Of a stretch of DNA of 64,000 nt, positions 54,161 to 64,000 are shown piece by piece (position 1 is the stretch's first letter; each line of letters starts with the position of its first letter). The position numbers and the translations under genes are program-made. The notes under the pieces are model-generated. The model searched no databases. It had not been told where the DNA came from and saw only the letters and a list, made by a program, of their open reading frames with translations. Source of the DNA: Aldehydirespirator sp965204875 (lineage in GTDB: Bacteria; Actinomycetota; Acidimicrobiia; Acidimicrobiales; Aldehydirespiratoraceae); assembly GCA_965204875.1 (NCBI GenBank), contig OZ242020.1, positions 992,001 through 1,056,000 of the forward strand, read 5' to 3'.

Positions 54161-56516
54161 GCTGCGCCGCGGCGGCGAGCGCCCGGCGCTGGGCGATGTC
54201 GTCATCGCGCGCGATACCGATCACCAGCAGGTCCACGCCCGGCCTTCGCTCGGACGCAGCCCGCCTGACCGCCTCGCCAAGCGCACGGGACGACTCTGCG
54301 CGGCGGGCCCTGATGCCGGCGAACCCATCGAGTCGGCCGAGTTCCAGGCCGTGCGGGGTGCGGAACAGGCGCTCGAAGTCGGCGGCGGGAACACGATCCG
54401 CGACCGGCAGCAGCGAGAAGATCTCGCCGCCGTCGTTGTCGACGCACACGACGATGAGGTGCAGTCCCAGGCGGGCCGCGGCCGCGAGCGCTCCCAGGTC
54501 GTGAAGCAGGGCCAGGTCGCCGCTGTAGAGCGCCACCACACGGGATCTGTTTGCGGCGGCGATCCCGAGGGCGGTGGAGGCCGTGCCGTCTATCCCGGCC
54601 GCGCCGCGGTTGGCGCAGCACAGCAGCGAGCCCGTGCGGGTGACGAAGGCGTCGAGATCGCGCACTGGCATGGAGTTCGACGCCACCAGCACAGAGTCCT
54701 CCGGCAGCGAATCGACCAGGCATCTCGCCACCCGAGCCGAGAGCAGGGGTCCACCTTCGATGGCGGCATCAAGGGTCTCGCGGGCTGCGGCGTCGATCCT
54801 GCGCCAGGTTTCCAGCCATCCGCCGGGCGTTTCCAGCCAGCCACCGGACTCAGCACGCCCCGAGTCGGCGCTGGGGACGCCGTCGCTCCGAGTCCCGACC
54901 CAAGCGGGCCGCTCGCTGTGGTCGCGGTCGGCGGAGCCCGTCACGGCATCACTGCGAGTCCCGCTCAGCCTGTCGGTTTGCGGGGGCGCGGTCCTTGGGG
55001 GATCGGCCTCACCGGTGAGCGAGCCGAGTGCGTCTGGGGAGGCGACGACATGGCCTGTCAGGCGGAACACGGCCCGCTGCCAGCGGTCCTCGGGATCGAT
55101 GAGGACGACATGGCGGGGCCGGGTGCGCTCGATCCAGAGCCAGACCGGCTTGGTGGTTACCGTGCGACCGGCCAGCACCACGACATCCGGAGCCATCGCG
55201 TCGCTCAGAGCACGGTCGGCTAGCAGATGGTCGGCGGTGGTCACAACGCAGGGCTGCTGCAAGCGGTCGCCCCCGGGAAGATCCCCGCGGATTTGCGATA
55301 TCGGCTCTCCGATCACCGGCCAGCCCGCCCATGCAGCGAAACGGACCGCTTCGATCGCCCAACGCCGCTCGCGTTGCAGTCCTGCGCCCGGCCAAGGCCC
55401 GACCACCACGACGCCTCGCTCGAACTCGTGAGCGAGTCCGGCCAGCAAGCGCAGCCCGCCGGCGCTGGATGCACCCTCGCGGCCGTCCAGGACATCCCCC
55501 GCTGGCAAAGACTCTGCCTGCGAGTCGCCCGGCATGTCACCGATACCTGTCACCATCGGCCCAGACCCCGCCGCAGGCACGGAACCAGCAGGCGCTGGAT
55601 GTTCCGAAATAGACCCCGCCGCCGGCACGGAACCAGCAGGCGCTGGATGTTCCGAAATAGACCCCGCCGCCGGCACGGAACCAGCAGGCGCTGGATGTTC
55701 CGAAATAGACCCCGCCGCCGGCACGGAACCAGCAGGCGCTGGATGTTCCGAAATAGACCCCGCCGCGGGCACGGGGTGTTCTGGCACAGACGCTGCCCGC
55801 ACTGCAAACACGGGTACGGGGCCGGCCGGCTCCAGGGGCTCGCGCAGGGGCCAGTTGAGGTGCACGGGCCCGGGATCGGTGCCCGCTGCGGAGTCGAACG
55901 CGTCATCGGCCCGGTGCACGCCGAGACCGGAGCGTCGGGCGCCGCGGGCATACCCCATTGCGGAGTCGAACGCGTGGTCGGCCCAATGCGCGGCCCTGGC
56001 CGATTCAACCCTCATCGTTCCCATTGCGGAGTCGAACGCGTGGTCGGCCCAATGCGCGGCTGCGGCCGCCTCGGTCTGGGTCTCCGCCTTGCCGGGCGCT
56101 ACATCGAGCGCGGCAAGATCGACGCTCCAGCGGACCGCGGTGCCGTAGAGGTTGATCTGATCGATCGTCTGCGGCGAGCCCCAGCCCTCGCGCAGCTCTT
56201 CAGGACGGTCGGCGGTGCAGACGATCAGCGGCACCCCGGCATGCGACGCCTCCACCACCGCGGGCAGGTAGTTGGCCGCGGCGGTGCCCGAGGTGCACAC
56301 GAGGGTCGCGGGCACGCCGGTGGCGCGGCCCAGGCCGAGGGCGAAGAAACCTGCGGATCGCTCATCGAGCTGGACCCAGGTCCTTAGGGCGGGCTGAGCG
56401 TCGAGGCTGAGCACCAGGGCGGTCGAGCGCGATCCGGGACTGATCACCACATCGGTCACCCCACGGGCCGCTAGCCGGGCGGCGAATGTGGCAATGACCT
56501 CGTAGGCGTCACTCAC
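54090..56516 (-). CDS. menD: 2-Succinyl-5-enolpyruvyl-6-hydroxy-3-cyclohexene-1-carboxylate synthase, repeat-expanded
   Basis: This ThDP-dependent enzyme joins isochorismate and 2-oxoglutarate to make SEPHCHC. The N-terminal domain has SPGSRSTALVLS, the catalytic Glu in QLDERSAGFFALG, and TSGTAAANYLPAVVEA. The C-terminal ThDP/Mg region has GDLALLHDLGAL and NDGGEIFSLLP. At 808 residues it is about 250 longer than usual. Insertions include three AHWADHAFDSA-type units, a 16-residue Pro/Ala/Gly/Ser unit (PAPAGSVPAAGSISEH) repeated about four times, and a spacer before the C-terminal domain. Conserved blocks are uninterrupted, so activity is likely retained. Confidence 0.92.
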   Translation of the reverse strand: MSDAYEVIATFAARLAARGVTDVVISPGSRSTALVLSLDAQPALRTWVQLDERSAGFFALGLGRATGVPATLVCTSGTAAANYLPAVVEASHAGVPLIVCTADRPEELREGWGSPQTIDQINLYGTAVRWSVDLAALDVAPGKAETQTEAAAAAHWADHAFDSAMGTMRVESARAAHWADHAFDSAMGYARGARRSGLGVHRADDAFDSAAGTDPGPVHLNWPLREPLEPAGPVPVFAVRAASVPEHPVPAAGSISEHPAPAGSVPAAGSISEHPAPAGSVPAAGSISEHPAPAGSVPAAGSISEHPAPAGSVPAAGSGPMVTGIGDMPGDSQAESLPAGDVLDGREGASSAGGLRLLAGLAHEFERGVVVVGPWPGAGLQRERRWAIEAVRFAAWAGWPVIGEPISQIRGDLPGGDRLQQPCVVTTADHLLADRALSDAMAPDVVVLAGRTVTTKPVWLWIERTRPRHVVLIDPEDRWQRAVFRLTGHVVASPDALGSLTGEADPPRTAPPQTDRLSGTRSDAVTGSADRDHSERPAWVGTRSDGVPSADSGRAESGGWLETPGGWLETWRRIDAAARETLDAAIEGGPLLSARVARCLVDSLPEDSVLVASNSMPVRDLDAFVTRTGSLLCCANRGAAGIDGTASTALGIAAANRSRVVALYSGDLALLHDLGALAAAARLGLHLIVVCVDNDGGEIFSLLPVADRVPAADFERLFRTPHGLELGRLDGFAGIRARRAESSRALGEAVRRAASERRPGVDLLVIGIARDDDIAQRRALAAAAQQAARRALAVPARPGSCDIGAVAP
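55567..55785. repeat. 48-bp in-frame tandem repeat within menD
   Basis: Units recur at about 55591, 55639, 55687 and 55735 and are almost identical, including GGCGCTGGATGTTCCGAAAT. Each adds 16 residues. Near identity implies recent expansion. Confidence 0.88.
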
Positions 56517-56689
56517 GATCCCCGCCCCCGCCGCGGCACAGCCGCTTCGTCCTGGCCACGGCCCGGCCCAAGCCGTGCCTCAGGCACCCGCCCCCCACCA
56601 CCGACGCCTCACCACTGGATCCACCACTACAACTGCCACCGACACCCACATCGCCATAGGCGTCCCACCCGCAACACGCGCACACAACC

Positions 56690-58909
<2,220 letters not shown>

Positions 58910-59043
58910 GCTAGGAGTCGTCAGCGGGGAGATTGGCGTTTCGGCCGCTCCGGGACGGGCTGCGGGCAGGCTCCTCTGCGATCAGGCTCTGCGATCAGGC
59001 TCTGCGACCGATGAGGTTGAGGCTGTCAGCAGGTCCACGCAAC

Positions 59044-59049
59044 TAGAGT
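59044..59049 (+). promoter_or_regulatory. TAGAGT -10-like element before the DUF2269-like gene
   Basis: TAGAGT ends 6 nt before ATG 59056, with no Shine-Dalgarno. Confidence 0.45.
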
Positions 59050-59055
59050 TGTGGC

Positions 59056-59514
59056 ATGTTTCTTGCCGCGGTCGGCGACACGCCATACAAGATCATCCTG
59101 CTGCTCCATGTGCTTGCGGTGCTAGCAGCCCTCTCCCCCGTGTTCGTGCATCCGCTGTTGCGCAACCAGATGCGCTCTACGGTCAGCGAGCACCAGCATC
59201 TGGTTGCCGGCATGGCGGCCAACGCCCGCCGCCTGTACGGGCCCGCGCTGATCGTGGCGGGGCTGCTCGGCATCGCCCTGGTGGAGATGTCAGACGACGT
59301 CCACTCGCTCACCGACGGCTGGGTGATCGCCGCGATCGTCATCTGGGTGGTGATGAACGGCGTGCTCCACGGCGTGATCTCGCCGTCTCTGCGGATGATC
59401 GGCCGCGGCCAGGGAACACCGGCGGTGGAGCGGCGCCTGGAGCGCGGTTCGGCGCTGATGACGGTGCTGTTCATCGTGCAGCTGGCCCTGATGATCTGGC
59501 AGCCCGGCGGCTAA
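59056..59514 (+). CDS. Integral membrane protein, DUF2269-like
   Basis: The 152-residue protein has four hydrophobic spans (near 12-32, 60-78, 88-110 and 132-149). Its N-terminus YKIILLLHVLAVLAALSPVF resembles DUF2269/CopD-like small membrane proteins with conserved His in the first helix. Function is unknown. It is divergent from menF and uses a probable leaderless start. Confidence 0.65.
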   Translation: MFLAAVGDTPYKIILLLHVLAVLAALSPVFVHPLLRNQMRSTVSEHQHLVAGMAANARRLYGPALIVAGLLGIALVEMSDDVHSLTDGWVIAAIVIWVVMNGVLHGVISPSLRMIGRGQGTPAVERRLERGSALMTVLFIVQLALMIWQPGG

Positions 59515-59557
59515 GAGGCCCCCAGCAGCAACACCTCAGCCCAGGCCCCCAAACCGC

Positions 59558-59790
59558 CGAAAACAAGCGCCATCACACCGGGGCCGCCTTGGCGGCCTCG
59601 ACACGAAGGGTTTGCATCGCTTCCCGCCGACAACAAGCGCCAATAGCCACCGGGGCGGCCCCCACTCGACGGCCGTCCCGAGTCCAACCCTTCAACAACC
59701 GGCGCCACTCACCGCCGCGGGACGGCCCCACTGCACGGCCGTCCCCGAGCCCGGCCCTCGACAACGGGCGTCACTCACAAGGCCCCGGCG
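59558..59790. repeat. Degenerate tandem repeat of 66-69 bp in a non-coding region
   Basis: The 474-bp gap between the membrane protein and the ATPase gene holds about four diverged units starting near 59558, 59627, 59694 and 59760, each beginning with a form of CGACAACAAGCGCCA. I see no convincing gene here. Confidence 0.55.
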
Positions 59791-59870
59791 GGCGCAAGGT
59801 GCGGCGAACACCGCTGGTCGAGCGGTATGGCAGCACATCCCCTGCTCAGGCCGGCAACCCGAGACGCGAT

Positions 59871-59951
59871 CTACAAAGTGCATCGCGCATGATCTCCGTA
59901 ATGCACTACAAGAACTCTACAAAATGCACTATGCTGAACCTCCAAAGTGCT
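59871..59951. promoter_or_regulatory. Four 12-bp iterons at exact 23-bp spacing
   Basis: CTACAAAGTGCA (59871), CTCCGTAATGCA (59894), CTACAAAATGCA (59917) and CTCCAAAGTGCT (59940) start exactly 23 bp apart with 11-bp spacers. The array ends 37 bp before ATG 59989. Same-face spacing suggests cooperative binding of a regulator, perhaps the ATPase itself. Confidence 0.75.
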
Positions 59952-59988
59952 TGACGACGCGATTGCGGGACATGGTGAGAGCAATCTG

Positions 59989-61335
59989 ATGCGAGGAGAC
60001 GAGGACTCGGCGGACACCGCGGCCACCGGAGACCCCGGCGAGGCGGGCGGTCCCGCGGGACGGCCCGATCGCCTCACGATGCCCGGCTATCGCACGCGAC
60101 TTGCCGAAACCGACATCGAACGGGCTCTACGCACCGTCGGGGCAGTGCTCATCGACGGCGCGCGAGCATGCGGCAAGACTTGGACGGCACGCCGGTTCGC
60201 CCGCAGTGAAGCCCGGCTCGACGACCCGGCCACACGCCTGCTCGCCGACGCGGCGCCGGACGCGGTGCTCGCTGGAGCGACGCCGCGGCTGCTCGACGAG
60301 TGGCAGCAGGCACCGGGCCTGTGGAACCGCGTCCGGCGGGCCTGTGACGACCGGGCCAGGCCCGGCCAGTTCATTCTCACCGGATCGGCCATGCCGACCG
60401 ACGACCTCACGCGACACTCGGGGATGGGCAGGGTCGGACGTGTCCGGATGCGTCCCATGTCGCTGTATGAGATGGGACATTCGACGGGCGAGGTCTCGAT
60501 CCGAGCCCTGTTCCAAGGTGAGGCCAGCGCAGCGATGCCCCGTTCCGACATCGGTCTGGCCGAGGTCGCGTCGCTGCTCTGCACCGGGGGATGGCCCGCC
60601 GGTCTCGGCCTGGCCGCTGATGACGCGGCCCGGAGCATCGGCAACTATGTCAATGGGGCGGTGCGCGTCGAGGTCTCCGAGGCGGTCGGGATCCGGCACC
60701 AGCCCGAGGCGCTCCTGAGGCTGATGCGGTCGGTTGCCCGCAACCTGGCCGGCGAGACCAAGACCACGAGCCTGGCAGCCGACGCCGGCGGCGATTCCCA
60801 GATGGCCCGCGGCACGGCCACCGCTTACCTGCTGGCACTGCAACGCATCTTCGTGGTGGAAACGCAGCCCGCCTGGTCGGTGGAACTGCGCTCGCGGGCG
60901 ACTCTGCGCAACACACCGAAGTTGCACTTCGTAGACCCGTCTCTGGCAGCCGCTTTGCTGCGGGCCACCCCTCGGCGGCTGCTGGCCGATCCCGAGACGC
61001 TCGGACTGCTCTTCGAGTCGCTGGTCGTTCGCGACCTGCGGATCTACAGCCAGGCGGAACTTGGCGAGGTGTACCACTATCGCGACAACGTCGGCCTCGA
61101 GGCCGACGCGATCATCGAGCGCAACGACGGCGCCTGGATCGCCGCAGAGGTGAAGCTCGGCCCGGCGCCGCCGTCGATAGATGCGGCGGCAGGGTCGCTG
61201 CTGCGACTGCGCGACAAGGTGTCCCGGCGGCGTGCAGCCGACTTGGCGGCGCTGCTGGTGGTCACCTCGGCCGGCGCCGCATACCGCCGTCCCGACGGCG
61301 TGCAAGTAGCCCCAATCACCACCCTCGGCCCCTAA
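59989..61335 (+). CDS. AAA-family ATPase with DUF4143 C-terminal domain, second copy
   Basis: The 448-residue protein is a diverged relative of the one at 39123. It has Walker A GARACGKTWT, Walker B RLLDEWQ, sensor-like FILTGSAMP, and a DUF4143 nuclease-like C-terminus (YHYRDNVGLEADAIIERN then AAEVKLG). Start may be ATG 59989 or ATG 60079; the first 30 residues are low-complexity. It sits between an iteron array and an RloA/RloB pair, in a likely defence or mobile neighbourhood. Confidence 0.83.
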   Translation: MRGDEDSADTAATGDPGEAGGPAGRPDRLTMPGYRTRLAETDIERALRTVGAVLIDGARACGKTWTARRFARSEARLDDPATRLLADAAPDAVLAGATPRLLDEWQQAPGLWNRVRRACDDRARPGQFILTGSAMPTDDLTRHSGMGRVGRVRMRPMSLYEMGHSTGEVSIRALFQGEASAAMPRSDIGLAEVASLLCTGGWPAGLGLAADDAARSIGNYVNGAVRVEVSEAVGIRHQPEALLRLMRSVARNLAGETKTTSLAADAGGDSQMARGTATAYLLALQRIFVVETQPAWSVELRSRATLRNTPKLHFVDPSLAAALLRATPRRLLADPETLGLLFESLVVRDLRIYSQAELGEVYHYRDNVGLEADAIIERNDGAWIAAEVKLGPAPPSIDAAAGSLLRLRDKVSRRRAADLAALLVVTSAGAAYRRPDGVQVAPITTLGP

Positions 61336-61387
61336 GAGGCTCTAGCCAAGATTGGATAAATCGCGAACTTTCTGCAATAATGCCGCC

Positions 61388-62746
61388 ATGATGTCACAAG
61401 GAGGCGCAGCCTCGCCCTCGATGCTCCTTGCGTTCCGAGCTGAGAACGCCCGCTCGTTCAAGGACGAGGTTGAGCTGTCGATGGAAGCCACCGCCATGGC
61501 GGAGGAACGGTGCGTCCGCAGCGTGCCGTGGCGCGACGGAGGGGCGCGCCTGCGGGTGCTGCCCGTGGCCGGAGCCTTTGGAGCGAACGCCTCCGGCAAG
61601 AGCAACCTGCTCAGAGTCATGGACGACATGAGACGCCATGTCCTGAGTTCGTTCCGTTCCGGGGTGGCCGGGGGCGGCATTGCACGGTGGCCGTTCCGGC
61701 TCGACCAGCAGTCCTCCGGCTTGCCATCTCGGTACGAGGTTGACATCGTGCTGCAGGGCGTGCGCTGGGAGTACGGCTTCGAGTTGGACGACGATCATGT
61801 GGTGTCGGAGTGGGCGTACCGCTACCCGAAGGGCCGGGCCGCGCTGTTATTTCGCCGTGAGGGCGATGAGGTCCGGTTGGGAGCCGCCGAGCGTTCTAGT
61901 AGCCGAGACGTGATGAGGCTGCTGCGCCAGAATGCACTCTTCCTCTCTACGGCAGCCGCGACCGGTCACCCCGCCCTGTCGCCGCTGTATCGGTGGTTCG
62001 CTCGCAACCTCTGGCTAGCCGAGGCAGACTCACGTTTGCATCGGCAGATTCTCACGGCAGACATGCTCAACCACGGCGAGCTTCGAGAAGCCGTTCTGAA
62101 CCTCTTACAAGCGGCCGATCTCGGGATAACCGGCGTACATGTGCAGCCCCTCCATCCTGCCCTGCAAGAACGATACCGCAGGGCGTTGAACGTCCTGAGG
62201 GGAACCGAAGACCAGCCTGAAGATGAAATCAGCCTCGATTCAATGGACTTTACCGATCTGTCCACCGTAACCCTCGCCCACCGGGGAACCGGTGACGACA
62301 TCAGATTAGACAATGCCGAAGAGTCGCTTGGAACACTGGTGTGGTTCGGCCTTGTGGGGCCAGTGATCAAGTCCCTTATGACGGGAACAGTGCTGCTCGC
62401 AGACGAACTCGACACGAGCCTGCACCCTGATCTTGTGGCACAGATTGTGAGGCTGTACCAGTACCCAGAGACAAACCCCCACCGTGCACAACTCGTATTC
62501 AACTCCCACGACACGACGTTGCTGGGCGATTCTGTCGTTGAACGATTGCTGGGCCGCGATCAGATTTGGTTCACCCAGAAACTCAACGACGGGCGCACGC
62601 AACTCTACCGACTCTTGGACTTCAACCCCCGCAAACAGGAGGCCATCGCCAAGCGCTACATGGACGGTTGGTACGGGGCCAAGCCGATCATCTCATCGGC
62701 AGAGTTCGACGCATCAGTAGAGATGGCACTTTCCGCAGGCAAATGA
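61388..62746 (+). CDS. rloA: RloA-like AAA ATPase (AbiLi type)
   Basis: The 452-residue ABC/SMC-like ATPase has Walker A GAFGANASGKSNLL, Walker B VLLADELDTSLHPDL, and an H-loop in FNSHDTTLL. The N-terminus (LLAFRAENARSFKDEVELSM) is typical of AAA_15/OLD-type defence ATPases. Its stop overlaps the downstream rloB start as ATGA. RloA/RloB pairs correspond to the abortive-infection system AbiL. The system name rests on the pairing. Confidence 0.85.
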   Translation: MMSQGGAASPSMLLAFRAENARSFKDEVELSMEATAMAEERCVRSVPWRDGGARLRVLPVAGAFGANASGKSNLLRVMDDMRRHVLSSFRSGVAGGGIARWPFRLDQQSSGLPSRYEVDIVLQGVRWEYGFELDDDHVVSEWAYRYPKGRAALLFRREGDEVRLGAAERSSSRDVMRLLRQNALFLSTAAATGHPALSPLYRWFARNLWLAEADSRLHRQILTADMLNHGELREAVLNLLQAADLGITGVHVQPLHPALQERYRRALNVLRGTEDQPEDEISLDSMDFTDLSTVTLAHRGTGDDIRLDNAEESLGTLVWFGLVGPVIKSLMTGTVLLADELDTSLHPDLVAQIVRLYQYPETNPHRAQLVFNSHDTTLLGDSVVERLLGRDQIWFTQKLNDGRTQLYRLLDFNPRKQEAIAKRYMDGWYGAKPIISSAEFDASVEMALSAGK

Positions 62747-63360
62747 AGCGACCATCCCGACGGAGTTCCCGGGGGCACACCGGCACCACGATCCGACGAA
62801 TCTCTGTCTTCACGGAGGGCAAGAGGACAGAGCCCGGCTACCTCGTTCACTGGCATAGAGCACACCGGGACAAGGTCTACGTTGCCATCAAACCCGGCCT
62901 CGGCGTTCCAATGACAGTGGTTGATCGTGCCATCGAACAGAAGCGCACCGAAGCCAGAGAGGCCAAGCGAGGGCTAGGGCGCGCCAGCGACGAGTACTGG
63001 TGCGTGTTCGATATCGATGAACACCCGAACGTGCAGACCGCAGTGGAGAGAGCCCATCACAACAAGATCAATGTAGCGGTGTCCAACCCATGCGTCGAAC
63101 TCTGGTTCATCCTACATTTCAAAGACCAAACGGCCTACATCGATAGGGGTGCCGCTCAATCGATATCGCGACAACTTCTCATGTGCGACAAGTTACTCAA
63201 AGAGCAAGCACTGGCTGAACTCGTCGAGAGATTCCCCGATGCCAAGGATAGGGCCATGGCACTCGACCACAAACATGCCGGCGACGGTAGAGCCGCTAGA
63301 TCAAATCCGAGCAGCGGGATGTGGAGGCTGATTGAGCGGATCGTGGATGAGTCTGGATGA
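62743..63360 (+). CDS. rloB: RloB family protein (AbiLii type)
   Basis: The 205-residue RloB protein has three hallmark blocks: FTEGKRTEPGYLVHW near the N-terminus, the acidic VFDIDEHPN (Toprim-like metal site), and SNPCVELWFILHF. RloB is thought to be the nuclease-like effector partner of the RloA ATPase; that role is from the family, not seen here. ATG 62743 overlaps the rloA stop, so the two are coupled. Confidence 0.88.
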   Translation: MKRPSRRSSRGHTGTTIRRISVFTEGKRTEPGYLVHWHRAHRDKVYVAIKPGLGVPMTVVDRAIEQKRTEAREAKRGLGRASDEYWCVFDIDEHPNVQTAVERAHHNKINVAVSNPCVELWFILHFKDQTAYIDRGAAQSISRQLLMCDKLLKEQALAELVERFPDAKDRAMALDHKHAGDGRAARSNPSSGMWRLIERIVDESG

Positions 63361-63364
63361 CCGG

Positions 63365-64000
63365 TCAGGCTAGAACGACTACTGGTGTTCCTATTGGTGC
63401 CCACTCGTAGAGCTGGAGGGCCTTGTCGTTGCGCTGGCGGACACAGCCTGCCGAGCGGTGCTGACCGAGTTCTTGCTCGGTCTGCATCGGGACGCCGCGG
63501 TCGACGGGGATGGAATGAAACCCGATATTGCTGCCGCTGGGCGTATGGGCGAAGCGCACCATGTGCTTCATGGTGATACCGCCAACGTAAGACCAGGCGT
63601 TGACGGACTTCGAGAACACCCGATGCCGCCCTGGTAGCGGGGAGTCCTCCTTGCCGCTGACCGGATAGTTGTCGAACACGGTGCCGTCCGCGTCGAACAG
63701 CCACACCCGCTGATCGCCGCGCTCGTAGACGATGTGCTTGGCGCCGGCGATGCCCACGTCGGGAGCCGAGGCCCCCGCTTTCCACAGAACACGGCCGTCT
63801 TCGTGGCCGACGGTGATGTTGCCGTCGTCTCGAACCTCTAGGAACGCACCCGGCGAGCCGCCGGTGCGCGCCTGCCACGGCATATGGAACGGCCCGAGCG
63901 GCGGCTTGAAGAGCATGAGATTGCCGTTGCGCTGCATCACCAGAGTGCGCTCGGACTCACCGGCGGAGTCCGCCTCCCACAGCACATCGGAGTTGCCGGT
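63365..64000 (-). CDS. L,D-transpeptidase with B-lectin-like domain (5' end off window)
   Basis: The visible 211 C-terminal codons contain a YkuD catalytic domain. His lies in GFHSIPVDRG, followed by SAGCVRQ with the catalytic Cys, which forms 3-3 cross-links in peptidoglycan. Upstream are bulb-lectin-like repeats (LVMQRNGNLMLF, LEVRDDGNITV, VLWKAG), which bind mannose-type sugars in other proteins. The frame stays open to the right edge. The gene ends 4 bp from the rloB stop, on the opposite strand. Confidence 0.85.
   Translation of the reverse strand, partial: TGNSDVLWEADSAGESERTLVMQRNGNLMLFKPPLGPFHMPWQARTGGSPGAFLEVRDDGNITVGHEDGRVLWKAGASAPDVGIAGAKHIVYERGDQRVWLFDADGTVFDNYPVSGKEDSPLPGRHRVFSKSVNAWSYVGGITMKHMVRFAHTPSGSNIGFHSIPVDRGVPMQTEQELGQHRSAGCVRQRNDKALQLYEWAPIGTPVVVLA

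Noticed and set aside
55567..55785. CRISPR-like array in menD
   Set aside because: Units are directly adjacent without unique spacers, preserve the reading frame and lie inside a conserved gene.
59871..59951. CRISPR or replication origin
   Set aside because: Only 12-bp elements with 11-bp spacers, no cas or replication genes; regulatory iterons fit better.

Overview
The window is high-GC DNA with dense, mostly collinear genes. The 15.6-18.9 kb segment and the insertion sequences are less GC-rich. Several genes lack a Shine-Dalgarno site and instead have a TAGNNT hexamer 6-8 nt before the start codon. Gene content includes System I cytochrome c maturation, a menaquinone operon, CaiB/thiolase acyl-CoA genes, a Cox-like molybdenum hydroxylase and S-layer-homology (SLH) proteins. 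This points to an actinomycetote, plausibly an uncultured member of the Acidimicrobiia; the class is an inference.

Layout. 1-4.8 kb: ccmABCDEF on the minus strand, with 3' ccmF cut by the window edge. 4.9-8.4 kb: an SDR, a lipoprotein hydrolase and an unknown protein. 8.5-9.8 kb: inositol-3-phosphate synthase. 9.8-15.3 kb: acyl-CoA cluster (fused double CaiB transferase, SCP2-type thiolase, HMG-CoA-synthase-like/OB-fold fusion). 15.4-18.9 kb: a PstI/BsuBI-like type II restriction-modification module whose methyltransferase is split by an IS30-family element. 19.2-20.8 kb: gamma-glutamyltransferase, with two perfect CRP-type palindromes upstream. 21.1-29.3 kb: two secreted Fn3/RCC1-like paralogs from a segmental duplication that also left a phytanoyl-dioxygenase remnant. 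An ISL3 element lies between them. 29.5-33.3 kb: Ldh2-type dehydrogenase and an SLH/Ig-like surface protein. 33.5-39 kb: double-Lrp regulator, SDR, fused E1 alpha/beta and E2. 39.1-40.4 kb: AAA/DUF4143 ATPase. 40.5-44.1 kb: coxM-L-S-like genes. 44.3-51.6 kb: nucleotidyltransferase, SLH-RCC1 protein A, histidine phosphatase, SLH-RCC1 protein B. 51.6-58.9 kb: menC, menH, menD, menF, with in-frame repeat expansions. 59-61.3 kb: membrane protein and a second DUF4143 ATPase preceded by four 12-bp iterons at exactly 23-bp spacing. 61.4-63.4 kb: an RloA/RloB (AbiL-type) pair. 63.4-64 kb: an L,D-transpeptidase with a B-lectin-like domain, cut by the edge.

The strongest signal is a set of surface-protein genes built for variation. 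All three SLH genes carry a homopolymeric C or G tract of 9-11 bases between the best start codon and the signal peptide. At current tract lengths, one gene (48.8 kb) reads through in frame. The other two (45.3 kb and 33.1 kb) are out of frame and would be restored by losing one base. This is the arrangement of slipped-strand phase-variable contingency loci. Four proteins carry exactly 14 Cys-paired RCC1-like repeats, which fits two seven-bladed propellers, and all five surface proteins have threonine-rich linkers. Short tandem duplications at gene borders and in-frame repeat growth inside men genes suggest the genome often changes by replication slippage.
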